Of a DNA stretch of 64,000 nucleotides, positions 26,278 to 35,400 are shown in pieces. Both the position numbers and the translations under genes were made by a program. Source of the stretch: Spirochaetaceae bacterium (GTDB taxonomy: Bacteria; Spirochaetota; Spirochaetia; Treponematales; Treponemataceae); the NCBI GenBank assembly GCA_017618015.1, contig JAFZVC010000026.1, forward strand, positions 62,001 to 126,000, read 5' to 3'. The notes beneath the pieces were generated by a model that saw nothing but the letters and a program-made list of their open reading frames with translations, did not search any database and was not told the origin of the DNA. The stretch's first letter is position 1, and each line of letters opens with the position of its first letter.

Positions 26278-27633
26278 ATGGAGAAGCTTAATATCGTTGA
26301 CATGTTCTGCGGCGGCGGCGGAGAATCCACAGGGCTTATCGAAGCCGCGCAGGAATATGATTTCGAGGTGAACATGAGCGCGATCAACCATTGGGAGCGC
26401 GCGATAGAGACACATGCGAAGAACTATCCGTTCGCCGAACACAGGTGCGAGAACGTACAGCACATAGAACCGCATACCCTAGCCGCCTCACGCGACACTG
26501 ACCTGATGTGGGCAAGTCCGGGATGCCAGCACTTCTCTTCCGCAAGGGGCGGTAAACCCCGCTCCGAGGACATGAGAAGCCCGGCATGGGAAGTTATACG
26601 GTTCGCCGAGGAACTGAGACCGAAAAGAATAATCATCGAGAACGTACCGGAATTCAGGACATGGGGACCTCTCGACCAGAACGGCAGGATGATAGCGGAG
26701 TGTAAGGGACGCACTTTCAGGGCGTTCATAGCCGGACTCCGCTCGTTGAACTACGTAGTTGACTGGCGAGTCCTGTGCGCGGCTGACTACGGCGCGCCAA
26801 CGTCAAGAAGAAGGCTTTTCATACAGGCGGTACGAAAGGACTGCGGGAAACGGATAATCTGGCCTGAACCGACCAACGTCAAAGGCGGAGACATGCTGCT
26901 CCCCGACTGGCGGAGCGCGTCGGAGATAATAGACTGGTCGATACCGAGCCAGATTATAAGCAAGAGGAAAAAGCCTCTCGCCGCCGCAACGTTGCGGCGG
27001 ATTGAGTACGGAATGAAAGAGTTCTGGGGCGATGCCGCAGTACCGTTCATAGCAAAGCTGTACGGAACTTCGACGGCTGAGAGCCTAGACAGACCGCTTT
27101 CGACAATATCATGCAGCGGAGCGCACCACATGCTGATAACTCCGTTCCTGTGCCGGTACAATAAAGGAAACAAGCGCGTCCATACTATAGAAGAACCGCT
27201 ACCGACGCTTGACTGCTCGAACAGGTACGGAATCGTCGAGCCTTTTATATCCGCTATCTGCCAGACATCGGCGAGACAGCGGAACCGTAAGCTCACGGAG
27301 CCGCTGTCAACTATATGTACGAAGCAGGAGCACTGCCTTGTCTCCCCTATGCTGATACAGTACTACGGAAACGGTCACGCCGTGCCGCTTGACGCTCCTG
27401 TTCCCACCCTTACGACGAAGGACAGGTATGCCCTTGTCGGGACGGACAGTAACAGCGTGGAGCTGGGATTCAGGATGCTTCAGCCGAAGGAGCTTGCGGC
27501 GGCTACCGGATTCCCGGAAGACTACGTTTTCACCGGAACGAAGGTCGATGTCGTGAAGCAGATAGGAAACGCAGTGCCGCCGAATTTCGCGAGGGCTATG
27601 TTCAGCCAGATACTAAAGGAAATGACGGCGTAG
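26278..27633 (+). CDS. Cytosine-C5 DNA methyltransferase
   Basis: SAM-dependent DNA methylase. Motif I is IVDMFCGGGGESTGL (residues 6-20), motif IV ASPGCQHFSSA (about 79-89) with the catalytic Cys preceded by Gly instead of Pro, motif VI IIENVPEF (about 121-128), motif VIII GAPTSRRRLFI (about 173-183) and motif X VKQIGNAVPPNFARAM (about 429-444). The target-recognition region contains repeated LPTLDCSNRYGIV / LSTICTKQEHCLV / VPTLTTKDRYALV units, typical of phage-borne enzymes. No cognate restriction gene is beside it, so self-protection or antirestriction is more likely than a restriction system. Confidence 0.92.
   Translation: MEKLNIVDMFCGGGGESTGLIEAAQEYDFEVNMSAINHWERAIETHAKNYPFAEHRCENVQHIEPHTLAASRDTDLMWASPGCQHFSSARGGKPRSEDMRSPAWEVIRFAEELRPKRIIIENVPEFRTWGPLDQNGRMIAECKGRTFRAFIAGLRSLNYVVDWRVLCAADYGAPTSRRRLFIQAVRKDCGKRIIWPEPTNVKGGDMLLPDWRSASEIIDWSIPSQIISKRKKPLAAATLRRIEYGMKEFWGDAAVPFIAKLYGTSTAESLDRPLSTISCSGAHHMLITPFLCRYNKGNKRVHTIEEPLPTLDCSNRYGIVEPFISAICQTSARQRNRKLTEPLSTICTKQEHCLVSPMLIQYYGNGHAVPLDAPVPTLTTKDRYALVGTDSNSVELGFRMLQPKELAAATGFPEDYVFTGTKVDVVKQIGNAVPPNFARAMFSQILKEMTA
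26981..27000. repeat. Element palindrome, site inside methyltransferase gene
   Basis: CCGCCGCAACGTTGCGGCGG is a perfect 20-bp palindrome and shares the core CCGCAACGTTGCGG with the other dispersed sites. Confidence 0.75.
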
Positions 27634-27646
27634 GAAGGAGAAGAAA

Positions 27647-28441
27647 ATGAACAACGAACAGATTAAGCAGCTTCTGCTCAGAATAGAGAAAACGGACGTA
27701 GATTTCACCGTTACTATGACAGGAAAGGCAAGCAAGGCGGTAAACGGCTTGTACAGACCCGCCACGCATGAAATTTTACTCCACAACAAGAATTTCACAA
27801 ATGAGAATTCCCTTGTCTACACGGCTATACATGAATACACTCACCATCTGCTCACTGCCGCGGATGAAAGAAAGGCTGTCAGCGAATCAAAAAGGACGAA
27901 ACATGACTCCGCTTTCTGGTCAAAGATGGATGACCTACTCGAAATTGCGGTGAAACAGGGAGTTTATGTCCGTAAGCGTTCTGAAAAGCTCACGCGGCTC
28001 ATAGACGAAGCCAAGCAGATAGACAGGGAGATAGCAGGACTTAAAAAGAAGCTCGGCTCCGTCCTCAAAGAGATACACAGAATATCGGAAGAGGAAGGAA
28101 CGAGGTTCGAGGACGTTCTCACGCACGACATCAGGATGCAGAAAGCGACGGCGGAGAAATGCATACGAGCGAGCGCGGTCGTAAAAGAGGACATAGGTCA
28201 GGATATTCAGGAAGTATTGTCGAAAACGACGAACAAACCAACGGACATAAAGGATGCCGCTGAGACGGCGGTCGAGGACGGTAAAACGGTCGAGCAGCTG
28301 AAACATGCCGTTCAGGCATTGCAGAAAAAGCCGGAGGACAGGCGGGAGAAGCTTGAGAAAGAAAAGACGAGGCTTGAGAAGACCATAACAGCCCTCAACG
28401 AAAGGCTATCCGTTGTCATAGAGGCTCTGGTGAGCCTGTAG
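27647..28441 (+). CDS. HEXXH metalloprotease-like protein with coiled coil
   Basis: Residues 45-75 contain AIHEYTHHLLTAADE, a HEXXH zinc-peptidase motif in a SprT/ImmA-like setting, preceded by a strand (HEILLHNKNF). The rest of the 264 residues is charged and coiled-coil-forming (about 100-135 and 225-264). It may be a regulatory or maturation protease for element proteins. AAGGAGAAG gives a good start. It follows the methyltransferase after 13 bp. Confidence 0.7.
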   Translation: MNNEQIKQLLLRIEKTDVDFTVTMTGKASKAVNGLYRPATHEILLHNKNFTNENSLVYTAIHEYTHHLLTAADERKAVSESKRTKHDSAFWSKMDDLLEIAVKQGVYVRKRSEKLTRLIDEAKQIDREIAGLKKKLGSVLKEIHRISEEEGTRFEDVLTHDIRMQKATAEKCIRASAVVKEDIGQDIQEVLSKTTNKPTDIKDAAETAVEDGKTVEQLKHAVQALQKKPEDRREKLEKEKTRLEKTITALNERLSVVIEALVSL

Positions 28442-28475
28442 GTTTGTCAACGACATATAAAAAAAGGAGCGCATG

Positions 28476-29780
28476 ATGCAAAACGAACCCGGAAGCTACA
28501 TAACGATTCAATCATGGATGGTCAAGGAACTAAAGCTCAAAGGTAACGAGCTTATTGTGTACGCGCTTATACACGGTTTCTGCCAGGACGGAAAATCCTA
28601 TTTCTACGGTTCGACGAAATACATCATGGAGAACACGAACCTGTCTAAGGAGACAGTACTCTCCGTCCTGCAGAGCCTCACGAACAAAGAGCTTGTAGTA
28701 AAAAAGGATGTCAAAAGCTACAGAACGACCCTGAAGGACAAAAACGCGCACGGATGTGTTCATTACAGCCTGTACTACACCGCCATATCCCGGCTCCAGC
28801 TGTACAAGAACTGCTTCGAGATAATTCCTCCCGGAAATCCTTCCGTAAACGGAACCGACGGGTCAGGAAACTTGACCCGTGAATCGTCCTGCGGGTCAGA
28901 AAACCTGACTCGTAAGAATGGAGAATATAGAGAAAAAGACTTTGAAAATTCGGAAAAATTGTCGGAAAAAGCTGAAAAAACGGCTGAAAACGCTGAATTC
29001 TGGTCAGAAAACACGCTTTTCACGGAAAATGACGGGTCAAGAAACTTGACCCGTGAAAATGACGACGGGTCAGGAAATTTGACCCGTACGGGTCAAGAAT
29101 TTAGACCCGCCACGGGTCAAGAATTTAGACCCAATAAACTAATAGATAATAAATTTGATACTACTACTTCTTCTGAAAAACAAAATCACGGACAGGAAAC
29201 CGGAAAAACAGAAGAAGAAGAAATCAAAGACTATATAACTGAAAAATTCGGCGGGATGTACCCGCTTGATGATAACTATGCGTCAAAGCTGCTTGATTTC
29301 ATCAAGGACGTTCCTGACAAAGAGAAATACGTTGACTACGCATTCGAACGGGCGGCGGAAAAGAAGCCAGAATCCCTCCCCAACCTCTTCTACAAAATGA
29401 GCCTTTCCCCCGCCCTGCTGTTCGACTACGAGCGGAGAAACCGGGCAGAAAGAAGAAAAGTCATAATATGTCCTGTCTGCGGTATGGAGAACGACGCGGG
29501 GGAAAATAAATGCTCCGCCTGTGACTTCGATTTCATGTACTACGGAGACGAGAAGCTTATAAATGTTGAGAGGCAGGTTTTCAGCCTGCCAGCCGGGAAA
29601 AAGGCGGAATTCAGGAAAGAAATGGCGGATTACGAAGAGAAATGCTCGGAAACATACAAAAAGGCTGGAGTTTTCGCGGACAAAGAGACGCTTGATGAAC
29701 TCACAGACGAGCTTGTCCGGATATACCACAAATACGGCATAAAGGACGAAGAATACGGACTGAAGGAAGAAGCCGTATGA
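28476..29780 (+). CDS. Replication-initiator-like winged-helix protein with embedded repeats
   Basis: Residues 1-90 look like the winged helix of RepA_N/DnaD-type plasmid initiators (GNELIVYALIHGF, then TKYIMENTNLSKETVLSVLQSL). The middle contains repeated GSGNLTRE peptides, which are only the translation of 23-bp DNA palindromes lying inside the gene. The C-terminal part has a helical DnaD-like segment and a zinc ribbon (CPVCG, CSACD). RepA_N plasmids are known to carry their origin inside rep, which this arrangement resembles. The frame also opens at an ATG 3 bp earlier; GGAG spacing favours 28476. It overlaps the next gene by 4 bp. Confidence 0.72.
   Translation: MQNEPGSYITIQSWMVKELKLKGNELIVYALIHGFCQDGKSYFYGSTKYIMENTNLSKETVLSVLQSLTNKELVVKKDVKSYRTTLKDKNAHGCVHYSLYYTAISRLQLYKNCFEIIPPGNPSVNGTDGSGNLTRESSCGSENLTRKNGEYREKDFENSEKLSEKAEKTAENAEFWSENTLFTENDGSRNLTRENDDGSGNLTRTGQEFRPATGQEFRPNKLIDNKFDTTTSSEKQNHGQETGKTEEEEIKDYITEKFGGMYPLDDNYASKLLDFIKDVPDKEKYVDYAFERAAEKKPESLPNLFYKMSLSPALLFDYERRNRAERRKVIICPVCGMENDAGENKCSACDFDFMYYGDEKLINVERQVFSLPAGKKAEFRKEMADYEEKCSETYKKAGVFADKETLDELTDELVRIYHKYGIKDEEYGLKEEAV
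28858..29134. repeat. Array of six 23-bp palindromes (iteron-like)
   Basis: Copies at 28858-28880, 28891-28913 (degenerate), 29032-29054, 29065-29087, 29088-29110 and 29112-29134 follow ACGGGTCA-N7-TGACCCGT; the last two have the right arm changed to AGACCC. The final three are adjacent with a 23-24 bp period. All lie in the rep-like gene in one reading frame. Confidence 0.85.
29133..29180. other. AT-rich stretch beside palindrome array (origin-melting candidate)
   Basis: Immediately after the sixth palindrome the sequence becomes almost pure A and T (AATAAACTAATAGATAAT and onward) although its surroundings are GC-balanced. Iterons followed by AT-rich DNA are the classic layout of a theta-type origin. 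Confidence 0.5.
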
Positions 29781-30016
29781 ACGAAGAAAAAGGTCAGAAG
29801 GACTACAGGGAGCTTTTCGGATGGTGCGACGAGGAGAAGCCTCGCTATAAGGGACCCCTGGGACCCGCAAAGGAAATGATTGACGATATGAAAGAAAGCT
29901 ACCGGTCAAAAGATCCGGTAGGAAAACTGATGTTCCTGTTCCGCGTAGCCGCGTGGACGGTCATCGGCGCGCTCTGCGGCTACGGAGTGCTGATACAACT
30001 GGACATCATCAAATAA
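29777..30016 (+). CDS. Small membrane protein
   Basis: A 79-residue product with a charged N-terminal half and one hydrophobic helix near the end (AAWTVIGALCGYGVLIQL, about residues 58-75). Its ATG overlaps the rep-like stop (ATGA), so it is translationally coupled. No family recognised. Confidence 0.65.
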   Translation: MNEEKGQKDYRELFGWCDEEKPRYKGPLGPAKEMIDDMKESYRSKDPVGKLMFLFRVAAWTVIGALCGYGVLIQLDIIK

Positions 30017-30027
30017 AGGAGGACATG

Positions 30028-30453
30028 ATGGCAGACGTTAATTATCTTATTCTTGAAGGACGGCTCGTAAAGGATGCCGAGCTTAGCGACAAAAACGGGA
30101 AGAAAGTCTCAAATTTCTCCCTCGCAGTCAACGGCTACAGAAAGGGCGCGGACGGCGGATATGAGCCGAAGGTAGATTTTTTCAACACGGCTATTTTCGG
30201 CTCATACGCAGAGAAGATGACTCCATACCTTACGAAAGGACGGAACGTAAAGATTCTCGGATTCCTGTCGCAGGACAGGTACGAGAAGGACGGAAAGACG
30301 TACAGCCAGATTGCGGTAAGAGTCAAGGAAATAAACCTCGGCGCGATGCCGGTAAACGGAAAGGAAGGCGGACAGGCGGACGGCGAAGTTGAGCCGTACG
30401 TGGACCCTGACATAACGCCGGACATGTACGTGGAAGGCTACGGAGAACCGTAA
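30028..30453 (+). CDS. ssb: Single-stranded DNA-binding protein
   Basis: OB-fold SSB that coats ssDNA during replication or transfer. The N-terminal core LILEGRLVKDAELSDKNGKK, the middle VDFFNTAIFGSYAEKMTPYL and the basic KGRNVKILGFLSQDRY are all typical. The acidic tail ends in YVEGYGEP, not the DDDIPF used by host SSB to recruit partners. GGAGG at 30018-30022 is 5 bp before the ATG at 30028. The frame is open upstream but has no better start. Confidence 0.9.
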   Translation: MADVNYLILEGRLVKDAELSDKNGKKVSNFSLAVNGYRKGADGGYEPKVDFFNTAIFGSYAEKMTPYLTKGRNVKILGFLSQDRYEKDGKTYSQIAVRVKEINLGAMPVNGKEGGQADGEVEPYVDPDITPDMYVEGYGEP

Positions 30454-30720
30454 TTGGAAGAGCTGACCGAGAAAGCCGGGGAATACGCGGAGGAAGCCAA
30501 AGAGGGACTGGCGGATTTCGTGCGGTTCATAAAGCCGTACATGACGCTGCCGGTCGCCCTGGCAGTAGCCGCAATAGCCGGAATCGTGATATTCATAGCG
30601 GAATATCTAAAGAGATACGGCTCATGGGACGGATTCTACTGGCAGAGAAAGGCATGGACGAAGCTGATAGTCTTCTCCTGCCTTGAGGCTGCGGTTTTCC
30701 TCGTGATAAAATTTATATGA
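30454..30720 (+). CDS. Small two-helix membrane protein
   Basis: An 88-residue product with a negative N-terminal helix and two hydrophobic helices (PVALAVAAIAGIVIFIAEYL and LIVFSCLEAAVFLVIKFI). Start is a TTG directly after the SSB stop, with GGAG upstream. Function unknown. Confidence 0.65.
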   Translation: MEELTEKAGEYAEEAKEGLADFVRFIKPYMTLPVALAVAAIAGIVIFIAEYLKRYGSWDGFYWQRKAWTKLIVFSCLEAAVFLVIKFI

Positions 30721-30733
30721 AGGATGTGGTGTT

Positions 30734-31048
30734 ATGAACAGCATTACGATAGACGGAACAGTATTTTCCGACGCTAAGATGGAGTTACTCAAAGAGGCGG
30801 ACGGCAAGGAGACTCCCATGATGAAATTCATCATGATGGACACAGGAGTGCCGTTCAGCAGGAAGAAATCACTGTTCATCGAAGTGAATTTCAAGAAAGA
30901 GGCGGCTACGAGCATATTCCCGTACATGAAGGTTGGAAAGCCGGTCATCGTGCGCGGCGAGCTATCGACAAAGGGAACAAAGGAACCGAGGTACTACATC
31001 GCGGCTGACATCGTGAAATATATCGAACCGAAAGGAGAAGCGAAATGA
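30734..31048 (+). CDS. Second SSB-like OB-fold protein
   Basis: 104 residues with an SSB-like pattern: ITIDGTVFSDAKMELL, KKSLFIEVNFKKEAATSIFPYM and GKPVIVRGELSTKG, followed by a final strand. It lacks an extended acidic tail. A paired set of two SSBs suggests distinct roles, for instance replication and transfer or recombination. AGGATGTGGTGTT precedes the ATG. Overlaps the next gene by 4 bp. Confidence 0.75.
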   Translation: MNSITIDGTVFSDAKMELLKEADGKETPMMKFIMMDTGVPFSRKKSLFIEVNFKKEAATSIFPYMKVGKPVIVRGELSTKGTKEPRYYIAADIVKYIEPKGEAK

Positions 31049-31260
31049 CTTTCTGCTTGGAAATGAGCCGGGAAGAATTCGGTACGTTGTACGACGAGAT
31101 AGACCGGACGGGAAGTTCAATCCTCATGGACTTCTACCAGAAAATATCCTCCGCCGCAATCGAGCAGGCGAAGGAGAATAAAAGCGAGGCTGAGGAGATA
31201 CTCGCGATTAACGAGCTTAACGGAGACTGGCAGCTCAAGAAAAAGGAAGGTATCGAATGA
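31045..31260 (+). CDS. Small acidic helical protein
   Basis: A 71-residue, mainly helical, acidic product (MSREEFGTLYDEIDRTG, KSEAEEILAINEL). It overlaps both neighbours by 4 bp, so it belongs to the same operon. No family recognised. Confidence 0.6.
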   Translation: MTFCLEMSREEFGTLYDEIDRTGSSILMDFYQKISSAAIEQAKENKSEAEEILAINELNGDWQLKKKEGIE

Positions 31261-31562
31261 AGACAATGAAAGATTACAACGGACGGGTAGTAATATTAGA
31301 GAACGGCGACCTTGCCGAAGGAACTTACTTTGTTGAAGACTGGATTCTAAGGTACAAGGACGGACTACTGAACAACGAGAAAGGCGAGAACGGAGAGGTA
31401 CTTCCGGCGGTCGAAAAGACTGACGGAACTCACTACGAATACTTCGAGAACGGGAAGCTCCACCGTGAGAACGAGCCTGCGATAATAGACCTGCTGGACG
31501 ACGTTGAGGAATGGTGGCTGAACGGCAACCAGGTCAGATCTCCTTCCGGGAGGAACGGATAA
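31257..31562 (+). CDS. Small MORN-like repeat protein
   Basis: A 101-residue product whose second half (YEYFENGKLHRENEPAII, then EEWWLNGNQ) matches the toxin-antitoxin YwqK/MORN-like unit in which an aromatic strand, NGxxHR and a Pro-Ala turn recur. One and a half units are present. It overlaps the upstream gene by 4 bp and ends next to the following ATG. Role unknown. Confidence 0.6.
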   Translation: MKTMKDYNGRVVILENGDLAEGTYFVEDWILRYKDGLLNNEKGENGEVLPAVEKTDGTHYEYFENGKLHRENEPAIIDLLDDVEEWWLNGNQVRSPSGRNG

Positions 31563-32390
31563 ATGGACGGCATAAAAAGGCAGCTCCCTACCCTGCCTGC
31601 CGTCCAGACATCAGAGGTCAAGACGGAAGAGCTTTTCCTTCTGCAGGAGACACTCGACCGTCTGGTCGAGGAAATAACGACCGTAGAATCGGTCAAAGAC
31701 ACATTCAACCAGGTAATAGCTGACAAAGCCAACAAGGACGAGAAGTTCAAGACCGAGATAATACAGTACTTCGACGTATTCACCAAGAAGGTGGACAGAC
31801 TGCTTGAGAAGACGACCGAGGAATTCAACTACGTAAGCTACCTGAACGAAAAAATCCGGTCGAACGAACTGTCGCGACAGGTGACGCTCCTTGAGCAGCA
31901 GCTCGCCAACGAGAAGGATACGCTGAACCTTACCGTAAAGAAACTGGAGGAAGTGACGGACAATCTCGAAGGACGGCAGGAGCAAGAGTACGCGGTTTTC
32001 AGCGAGAAGCTTGAGGAAATAAAGCAGAACATAGACGAGCGGATATCGTCATACAACGGAATTGACGAGAAACTGGAGAACAACCTAAATGACTTCAGAA
32101 AAAGCAACGTAGCCGAGATAAACAGGACCGTGAGAGACGTAAAAGTCTATATGCAGAAACAGCAGACTGATATGAACAAGAGCCTTCTGGACATAACGCA
32201 GAAAGCATTCGGAGAGATTAAGGACAAATGCGTCGATTTCCTCAAAGAATGCAGCAAGGAAGCGTCGAAAGCCGCCAAGCACGCCGTGAACAGCGGAAAG
32301 CTTGAGAAGAAGGACATAATAGTAATCGTACTGTGCGGACTGCTTATCCTGCATGAGGTACTGAATATAATTCCGTTTTTAAGGGGATAA
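31563..32390 (+). CDS. Coiled-coil protein with C-terminal membrane anchor
   Basis: 275 residues, nearly all helical and heptad-like between 20 and 235 (for example EELFLLQETLDRLVEEI and LEQQLANEKDTLNL). A hydrophobic helix closes the chain (IIVIVLCGLLILHEVLNIIPF). It is probably a membrane-tethered filamentous protein facing the cytosol. It is the last gene of the rightward arm; the stop is 2 bp before a palindrome site and a terminator follows. Confidence 0.7.
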   Translation: MDGIKRQLPTLPAVQTSEVKTEELFLLQETLDRLVEEITTVESVKDTFNQVIADKANKDEKFKTEIIQYFDVFTKKVDRLLEKTTEEFNYVSYLNEKIRSNELSRQVTLLEQQLANEKDTLNLTVKKLEEVTDNLEGRQEQEYAVFSEKLEEIKQNIDERISSYNGIDEKLENNLNDFRKSNVAEINRTVRDVKVYMQKQQTDMNKSLLDITQKAFGEIKDKCVDFLKECSKEASKAAKHAVNSGKLEKKDIIVIVLCGLLILHEVLNIIPFLRG

Positions 32391-32392
32391 TC

Positions 32393-32410
32393 TGCCGCAA
32401 CGTTGCGACA
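32393..32410. repeat. Element palindrome at end of rightward arm
   Basis: TGCCGCAACGTTGCGACA matches the 18-bp consensus except for one base in the right arm. Confidence 0.7.
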
Positions 32411-32445
32411 GGAACGTTCTGAGGATAAATAAATGATCAAGGCTG

Positions 32446-32477
32446 AATCCGGCGCATTATACGCGCCGGATTTTTTT
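32446..32477 (+). terminator. Rho-independent terminator of the rightward arm
   Basis: AATCCGGCGC (32446-32455) and GCGCCGGATT (32463-32472) form a perfect 10-bp stem followed by seven T residues (32471-32477). It lies between converging arms; the stop of the leftward gene falls at its end. Confidence 0.9.
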
Positions 32478-35400
32478 ATGACCTCGTAAGGTCAATGTCA
32501 TGGCGGCGGCTACGGTTACGCTCGATGTCCTGGCGTTCGTTGCCGACGCTCTGCGTCTGGCTCCGGCTCCGCTTCATCTCGTTCTCGACCTGTGTCTTGT
32601 ACTGCTCAAGGAGCATGTCGCGCCTCACCTCTATATAGGTGTTCTTCTCAGGGTCCATGAGAGTCACGGAATTGCTCTCCTTTGAGGCTGATATGACCTG
32701 CAGGTTGTCGAGGCTCATGGATTCCTTGCCTTTCCCGAAAAGTTTCTGCGTATCGAACTTTATGCCATGAAGGGTCTGCCCTACCTCAAGGTTCATGTCG
32801 CGCCTCTCTCCGTCCACGGTGTAGACGAGACTACGGTCAGCCTCGATTTTCTTTCCCGGATGGGAAATTACGTCGTTGTACGGTTTTATCAGCTTGTCGC
32901 TACGGTATTTAAGCACATAATCCTTGTTGAGGGGCACTTTCTCCACTCCCTCATGGTAGAAATCGACAATAAGCTGGTTGAACGTCTGGTCCCTGCGCTT
33001 GTAGAGGCTGAGAGTCCTCTTTGTCTCCGCCTGCTCCGCCGGTGTCATGGTGTTGATAAGGTTCTGGGCGATTTTAATCGCGTCAATGGGCGAGTTAGCC
33101 TCCTTCCGGCTAAGAACCTCAAGGTTGTGCCGGAAATTAAGGTGGTTGTTCGCGCGGCATTTAAAAAAGTCATCATATTGTGTCGTGATGAAGACCTGCT
33201 CGTCCACTCCGCGCATGGGACGAATCTCGGCTTTAAGCGAAGCCTGCCTGATTTTCTCGAATTTGTCCTTCTCCATCGTGACGAACCTTCCCGGCTTGGA
33301 GCTGTCGTTGAGGAAGGAGTTCGCGTCCCCGAAAGTGTATGAAGTGCCGTCCATTGAATAAAGCATGAGATGGTCGTATTCCTGAAGCTTGCCGTTGACT
33401 ATCATCGCTATCTTGTCGAGCTTGAGGTCGGGAAGCGGCTCCGGAAGCGGGTTGTACTTGTAGCCGTTATCCCTGCAAAGCCGCTCTACTCTGTCCTGGT
33501 TCTTAACGTCAGAGACGTGGTAATATTTGACCGGCGGATTATCCTTGGAAAGCAGGAATTCAGCGTCCTCGTTGATGCGGAGATCAAGCTTCTCCGCGTC
33601 CTTCTCGGAGAGAAGATAAATCTGGTCCTCGTTGCCGATAAAATTGCGCCTTGTAAGATTCTTGACGAAACTATTGTACTCGCCGCCGTCGAAGCTCCCG
33701 ATAGAGGAACCGGAAAAAAAAGACCGCGTTCTCATGGAGACCGGATTCTCATGAACATGTTCCTGAACCGTGTCCTTTGCCGGAACGGGCTTGTATCTGT
33801 AGCCTTTCTCAAGGCAAAGCTCCAGAACCCTGTCCTGGTTCTCAATGTCGGAGATATGATAATAATTCTCCTCCCAGCTGTATTCATGGTTCTCGTCGGG
33901 GTCATGCACCATGACGACGTTCTGCGCGTTCTTTCTAAGCTTGAGTCCGAGGGATTCAGCCTCGCTCCTTGTGACAAGCAGCACCTCGTCATCAGCGTCA
34001 ACGATTCCGCCGTCGAGAAGGTTGTCGTAGAACTGCTCGTAGTTGCTCAGAGCGAAAAGTGACTCACCGGAAGAAAACGACCTGAACGCTTCCTCAATGC
34101 CGCCGTGACCGTGTTCTTCCAATGACGGCGCAATGCCGTCATTAAGACCTGCCGGACGGTCAAGGTCAGAGTTATTGACCTTGCCGTCGGCAATGTCCTC
34201 GAACATCCTTAGAATTTCGTTGACAGCCTTCCAGTTGTCGGCGTTAAGGTTTATTTTATCCGCAGCGGCGGTAAGCTTGGACGCGAGAAGTTTTTTGATG
34301 TCCTCGTCATTTCTTATTTGGGTATCGTTTGTATCAGACATATTTTTCCTCCTGTCGTTATCATCAGTTAAGACATTATCTGCTTTTTTATTGCGGTCGG
34401 AACGCTGGAACATAATGTTGTGCGGAATGTCCTCCGTACTCTCAAGAGTGTTGTGCCTGCGCTCGGAATAGCTCATGGTAATTCTTCTGGCGACGTTACG
34501 CGCCTCGACCTCGCCTATATCGCGCATGTATGTGTCAAGACCGTCACGAAGGCTTGACGTATCATAGTCATAATGATTGCCGTCAAGTGCTTTCATAGCT
34601 CCCTTTATGTCATCATAAAGGGTTTTTATGTCATTGCCCTGCAATCCCTTGCTGCCGGAGTATTCGACAGCTTGTATGACATGCTGTATCTCATGCGCGA
34701 GGACACCCTTCAAGCCTTTCTCGCCGTCCTCTTTCTTAAGGTAGCATGTGTTGAGCTTAATGCCTTCCGGAGTAATGACAGCACGGAAAGGATTCTTGTC
34801 GGAATAAAAATGTATGCTGACGTTCCTCATAAAAGGAAAAATCTCGAAAATCTCCGGAGCGTCAAGGACATCGGCAAGTACGAGAGGCGTACGCTCTGAA
34901 AGTTCTGCGAGCATATCGGGCGAGGTATTGAGCATTTTCTCTATGAGCGAGCCGCTTTTTATACGGCTCATGCTGTCGTCCGTCTCGTATTTCCACCTGC
35001 CGTCGGCTGATTTTTCCCAGCCGGTGGCGAAGCGTATTCTGAGAACTTTTGAGGCGGGGTCCATGTTCTTGTATTTCTCGTCCATGAGCTTCGCCGCCGA
35101 AAGGTCGGAAAGCATACGTTCCTTTTCCTCGCTTTCAGCCATACGCAAAATGCTCCGCTCGCCAACAAGCTGGAACTGCAAAGGATTGTTTTGAATAATC
35201 CCTTTTTTTTCTATTTCCTGCTGTGCAAAAGAATACTGAGAAGCATTTTTCATCTGTTTTTCAATACGGACAGCTTTCTCTGCGTTAGCAAGAACGTTGT
35301 CGTCAAGCTGTACGAACGCATTATAAACAAGCGCGATGTCATCGCTGATTCTGATATTCTCAGCCATTCCGTTGTAGGTACGGCTCATGTAGTCGGCGAA

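Noticed and set aside
28858-29134. CRISPR array
   Set aside because: The repeats are palindromic, spacers are absent or irregular, they lie in a coding frame and no cas gene is near.
33650-33672. Possible further copy of the ACGGGTCA palindrome (KNLTRR codons)
   Set aside because: Only the centre (GTCAAGAA) matches; outer arms do not pair.
32767-34062. Long plus-strand frames opposite the 1166-residue gene
   Set aside because: Antisense to a gene with clear motifs; no independent support.
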